Of a stretch of 64,000 nt of DNA, positions 59,231-64,000 are shown piece by piece. This stretch comes from Monilinia fructicola (Eukaryota; Ascomycota; Leotiomycetes; Helotiales; Sclerotiniaceae). Position 1 is the first letter of the stretch; each line of letters begins with the position of its first letter. The notes under the pieces were generated by a model that was not told where the DNA came from, did not search any database, and worked only from the letters and a program-made list of their open reading frames with translations. The stretch is from contig VICG01000015.1 in NCBI GenBank assembly GCA_008692225.1, positions 1,691,001 to 1,755,000 on the forward strand. Direction: 5' to 3'. The position numbers were made by a program, and so were the translations under genes.

Positions 59231-60438
59231 CATTAATTCAATATCTATCTATCTATATTAATTAACCTACCTCAATTATTAATTACACAATCAAAGCAAA
59301 GAAGAAGCAACCTGGAATCGAGTAAAAGCACTAAAAGAAGCAGAAGAAGAAGAAGAATCAAACAAGAAATAAGACCATCCATCCTCCCTTCTCATCCATC
59401 CTCCCTCTTCCCATCCCATGGATCCCACCAAGCTATTTCTTTGAGGAAAATAAAGTTCCAAAAGTCACATATGTCCCGATCCATGCACGAGCAGATAATA
59501 GATTAGGTATCATCGATGATGACCGACCCAAATGCGGCATCCATTCTGAAAGAACCGCCTAGCGCGGAGCGGGACGTACTGGTTACCACTTACCTGCTGT
59601 GAACCACCTTATTACTCAGCAAGCAGGATGACAGATTGCTTATGTCAGGAGTCAAGATACGGAGACCTACCTACCTAGGTAGACAGTACTCATCTCATCT
59701 TTATGTCGACACCTACCTAGGGACCTACCTACCTACTAGGCCCACGCGCACCGGGGCAGGCAGGTAACCTATGGATATTCGAGGGAATGTTATTTTATTG
59801 TGATATTCTTGCCCATCGATCCATTCGTCATCATCCATGTTTTGCTACGCCTGCGCACCTAGTATTCAATGCTTCAGCTCATACTGTACTATGATACTCC
59901 AGTGCCTGAACTCCAGGACCTGGCTATCCACCCTTGCCCCTCCAGTCCCTCGAAGGGGATAAGCCAGGAGATAAGCCGTAGTAATGAACATACGTATAGA
60001 AAGAACCCTTTCACCTTAGACCGTCAACTGCCTACCATAGCTACCTACCCGCCTGCTACCTAAGCTCAGTTCAAGCTTGTTTCTGGGGAAGCTACTAGCT
60101 AAGATAATGCCTCCTTATATTCTTATTTATCGGAAACAGGACAGATGAATGTTTAACTACCTAGGTATCTACAGGTAGGTAGAGATGGTATTGCTTAGCA
60201 TGCATATTTCTTCATCATCGACATAATATGATAGTTCTATGATAAACTCCACTACGATAACCTCAATATGGTGCTAAAATTCCATAAAAATATCCACACA
60301 CCTTTCATTGTCCCAAATCGACCTAGCTAGACCCCTGATGATCATTTGAACTAGCTGCCACCTTCCGTGCCTCGTAGTTTTTGATGAACATTTTCCTTTT
60401 CCTTCTCGGCCTCCGATTCATCTTCTGAGTCTGTACTT
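59231..60438. other. Intergenic region with TACCTAGGTA-like motifs
   Basis: About 1.2 kb. Motif copies at 59672-59681 and 60158-60167, and overlapping ACCTACCTA repeats between 59660 and 59770. No gene supported. Confidence 0.45.
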
Positions 60439-62746
60439 TCATTTCTCCGATCCCAATTCAGCTTCTACTAATTCTTCCTCGTGCTCTTCGAGATCCTCGT
60501 CATCATATCCTTCGACTTCGACTTCAGCTTCAGCTTCTTCCTCTCCTTCTCCTTCACCCCAAGCATCCATCATCTGAATAGCGTCTTCTGTAGAAATGTC
60601 TGCTGGCGCACCTCCTGTCCTAAACACCCGGTGTAGCAGTCTTTTTTATCAGACTTGGCTGCCCTCTTCTTCCGAGGCTTCGGTACAGAGATAGATGCTT
60701 TGGGCTTTGAAGTCGACGGCCCCTTCATCATCCCATATTGCTTCGCTCTTTTATTCTCTACCTTGCCGCCCTTCCGATACTGCTTTCTCTTCGACCTTGA
60801 GTCTATGTGTCTCACACCCTTTCCGCTCATGCCACTAATGATACCCTTCTTTCTCAATTGTTCAATCTCCTCATCTGTTAATCGCATATCTGGTACAGGT
60901 ACGTGTACCTTCTTTCCATCCTTCCCCTCCACAAAGTCCGGTATGCTTAATGCTACATCGAAAGCATTTTCAGGTATCTCTTTGTTGCTGCGAATGGCAA
61001 TCAACTTGGTTTTCATGATGGCTCGAATTTTTAGCGAGGGTTCCGTTATTATAGTATCCATCATGGTTGTTATCGTATTTCCTGGCCATGGGAGCATTTT
61101 GAATGATAGGAGTAAGAAGGGGATCTGTTATGTCACAGATTTGCCATACTTTGCCGTCAAGAGTTAAAGAAGTGCCATTGAACATATGTGATGGGCAATC
61201 TCCTGTACCGAAAACTTGGGATTTCGTGTATTGACTTCGCATATCTTTCCATTGACCATCAGGAGCACGCTCATCCTCCTCGTATAGTTTGAAAAAGATG
61301 GTTTGATAAATACGACATGACGGATCTTTGCGGGATCCACTCCATATCTTATGAGAGCATCACGCCAAGGGCCACTTCGGAATTGGTAGCCGACGTATTG
61401 AAGGGCGGGTTTTCATCAAATAATATCCTGGCTCGTTGACGAGGCGATTCTGCAATGCTCGACGGGTCCAGATTGGACGTTCATTCATTGCTTGTTGAAG
61501 TGCGGCCACAAAGTCTTTGAGGACAGGATCATCTGGAACAGGACGATGCGCCTTTGTTGGGACGTCTTCGTCTTCGTCGCAATGCACATACTGCATCTCA
61601 AGCTTTGGCATTTTAGAGCGGTTCACTATGCTTGTTTCTCCCGTCTCGGCGTCCACTTCGGTTGAAATCAAAGGATTTTGACGATATCCCCAGTTGAATG
61701 GTAATGGATGATGAGTGAAGGTCGGTGGAGGAACAATCTCTTCGTTTCGGCTTCCAGCCCTTGTCACTACCAAGCTTGAATTCTCGCATCTTTCCCCCCT
61801 ATCGAAAGTCAGCAGGATTTGGTAGTGTGAGTTCTAAGAGCTTACAATTGGCGGAAAATGCAGTTTCCTGGAAATGTGACATAAAGGGAGCATGAGATGT
61901 AGATTGGTGATAGTCGGCGAGTCCTAAATCTCGTCAGCACTATCGTGACCATATGAGAAAGACGTCAAATACCTCTATAGCGATGACTCTGCTCGATTGC
62001 TCCTACAGCCTCGACAGTGTATTTACCCACATTGTCTCTTAATTTCTTAAGTATGCTGGTAGGTTTGTCATTCAAAGAGTGTGACTGAATATTGCTTGTT
62101 GAATTCTCGCCACTGATAGTCGTAGATTTTGGATCAACATCATTAGTATATGGATCCTGGGATCCACGCTTCCGCTTTCTACCAGTTCGCTTCGGTACGG
62201 CGATCTTAAGGAGAACATTGTTGGTGATGCTATTGTAGGATAGGATTGGTTCGCATGTGGGATCTCGAATTCGAAGAAAAAGTGGAATACATTCATCTTT
62301 CAGTTCCCTCAAGAATCTATTATAATTGTTAGTCTAAAATCATGTTACTACAATGAGATGAGGCTTGTTTGTCATGCAGATGAAAGAGTACCCATAAATA
62401 ACTGGACACGAGATAATCTTCACTTACCTTGTTCCATTGTGGTTGACGTCCAAAAGTCTTGATACCATTTTCGAGATTTTTAATAATCAATGGATGCTCG
62501 ACGGCCACAATTTCTCTTGGAGGTATTGGGTATACTGGAGCCGATGGATCTTCTTCTTCGTAGTCATAATCTCCCGCTGCCTCTCGTTCATTCCCCTCAG
62601 CTATTCCTTCCGCATATTGATCTTCGCCATCTACTTCTTCTTCTTCTTCTTCTTCTTCTTCCTCCTCTCTTCCTCCTCCTCCTCACCCTCTTGAAATCAA
62701 CCTCTTCCCCAAATTCCATATCTTCTGAATCCTCGTAGTCTTCCAT
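60439..62746 (-). CDS. TFIIIC subunit of the Sfc1/TFC1 (GTF3C5) type, several frame breaks
   Basis: Part of the Pol III factor that binds tRNA gene promoters. Proposed exons: 62746-62428, 62316-61973, 61923-61846 and 61798-60439. Landmarks are PPREIVAVEHPLIIKN and GRQPQWNK (N-terminal domain), LKIAVPKRTGRKRKRG, a middle FTHHPLPFNWGYRQNP block with RPIWTRRALQNRL, and FRSGPWRDALIRYGVDP and LTLDGKVWQICDITDP toward the C-terminus, followed by a basic stretch and an acidic tail (YDDEDLEEHEEE). Breaks that fit one-base changes are at 61745-61747, 61410-61413, 61332-61334, 61028-61032 and 60642-60647, and one or two in the acidic tract at about 62640-62700. The GG at 62427-62428 may carry another. 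It is likely one gene, but an automatic caller will split it. Confidence 0.82.
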
Positions 62747-64000
62747 ATTTGTATCAAGGTCAGAAGGAAAGTTACCAGGATTGAAAGCGAGACGGGCCGT
62801 TTTCTATCATCGATCCCTGAGTTGCTCTGATTGAATGCCGAGATTCGACGGTCTTACCACTTTCTCGAAAATTTCTTGAACTATTTTTATGCGAATAGTA
62901 TCAACAAGTCAGAGACCAGGAACAAGGTTAATATAGAAACGCCTATCAAAAACCGTCAATTTTTGGTAGGTGTTTTTTCTTCAGGCGAACCAGGTTCGAG
63001 GTCTCTCAATATGGGAAATGTTTAATTTTATTTTGTTTGTTTTGTTTTGTTGTTTGAACCAACCAATTAATTGTTTTACTATCGCTTTTGACGATATTTA
63101 GACGGGCGATTCTTGATGGCATTAATAAGGTTATGTTACGTAGGGAGATACTAGGTACCTACTAGCTGGGAAGGGAAGATAGATAGGAGGTACCTGGGAG
63201 GAGAGAGGTACAACAACAAGCAATCCTTCACGTCACCGGCGGGTAATTATAATATAATGGAATAGAATGGGATAGGATAGGATAGGATAGGATAGGATAT
63301 GAACAACCTTGGAATCTCTGGCTGCTCCTGATCATAAACTTTCTTATTTTTTTGATCGATCCCGAGTAGAAGGTTGCGAGAGGAGGGCCCGACCTAGGTA
63401 ATCTTTCTACGGACTACAAGTCTACAAGTACAGTGGGTGAACTGATCATGAGTGAATACGTACGAGTACTAGTAGTCTAGTAGTCTAGTAGTCTAGTAGT
63501 CTAGTACGTACCTACCTAGTAGGTACCGGTACCTCCTAGGTCCACGGGCAACCTGGGACGTGAAAGAAAAGGACCTGGTGGACTAATCTAGAAGGAGCCC
63601 TTAGGTCATCCCGACTCATGCCATCCTCAGGCCATTCATTCCCTTCCCTTCCATTCCAAGGTTTCATCTTAACAGCTGGAAACACCCTTCGAAGTGCGTA
63701 CCCCCTCCCCCGGCGAGACCGTGATAGATATTCTTCTCTTGATGCCTCAAAAGTAAGGTCTCGCTCACGCGACCCAAAAAAACACACGCTTGTATTAGAA
63801 CTAACCTGGAATCACCTGCCCAGGTGCAATCGAGTATAGTACAATAAATATAGTCCTGTACTGCAGTTCTATCGACTGAGGGGACCACTTCCATTATTGC
63901 ACTTGCACTTGCACTTGCACTTGTCATTAATGAATCTTGTTGTGTTGTTTATTAGACTTTGAAATGAAGTTTAAAATTGTAAAAAACTCCCAAATCATCT
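62747..64000. other. Intergenic region with dense short repeats to the window end
   Basis: No gene supported. It contains (GATAG)n at 63271-63298, a CTAGTAGT tandem at 63469-63506, a perfect 14-base palindrome at 63521-63534, GTCCACGGGCA at 63540-63550 and (CACTTG)n at 63899-63923. Confidence 0.5.
63469..63506 (+). repeat. (CTAGTAGT)n tandem repeat
   Basis: About four and a half perfect octamer units, next to TAGGTACC-type palindromic sequence. Confidence 0.85.

Noticed and set aside
1..64000. CRISPR array, rRNA or prophage-like content
   Set aside because: The repeats seen are simple tandem repeats without spacers, and all genes are eukaryotic with introns.

Overview
This window is nuclear DNA from a filamentous ascomycete (Pezizomycotina). 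The evidence is many genes with several short introns of about 45-75 bp, GT...AG borders and CTAAC/CTGAC-type branch sites, plus long noncoding gaps, AT-rich blocks that look degraded by repeat-induced point mutation (RIP), and fungal families such as Zn2Cys6 regulators, Dal5-type transporters and a Pyp-type phosphatase. The overall style resembles Leotiomycetes such as Sclerotiniaceae, but that placement is an inference from general appearance, not from a search.

Layout. 0-7 kb: the end of an unidentified gene, a Zn2Cys6 transcription factor with a broken frame, and a convergent Dal5/Tna1-type MFS transporter. 7-16 kb: gene-free DNA with two very AT-rich blocks, many microsatellites and a small TA-flanked inverted-repeat element. 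16-31 kb: a tyrosine phosphatase with a rhodanese-like module, a Rex1-type RNA exonuclease, a large protein with a Mis18-like zinc fold and an AT-hook, and the ER fusion GTPase Sey1. 31-45 kb: an amino-acid/choline permease, a charged nuclear-type protein, succinyl-CoA ligase beta subunit, a small membrane protein, a SET protein with two MYND fingers, and a mitochondrial two-RRM protein whose start codon is split by an intron. 45-63 kb: PEX5, an unidentified protein, a three-RRM protein, NOB1, NOP10, PP2A regulatory subunit B and a TFIIIC subunit of the Sfc1/TFC1 type, with an AATAT-like satellite between the last two. The final kilobase is noncoding and rich in short repeats.

The genes are mostly housekeeping and form no single pathway. 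There is a loose group for ribosome production and Pol III transcription (NOB1, NOP10, Rex1, TFIIIC). Several housekeeping promoters carry a CACGTGA-type E-box. The strongest cross-window signal is that several highly conserved genes (PTP, three-RRM protein, NOP10, PP2A-B, TFIIIC, and also the Zn2Cys6 factor) are interrupted by one-base indels, mostly in homopolymers. Exon phases fit if those single bases are corrected. Because NOP10 and PP2A-B are normally indispensable, this looks more like consensus sequence error than gene loss, and it matters for anyone using automatic gene models here.

I found no convincing rRNA, tRNA, CRISPR array or secondary-metabolite core enzyme.
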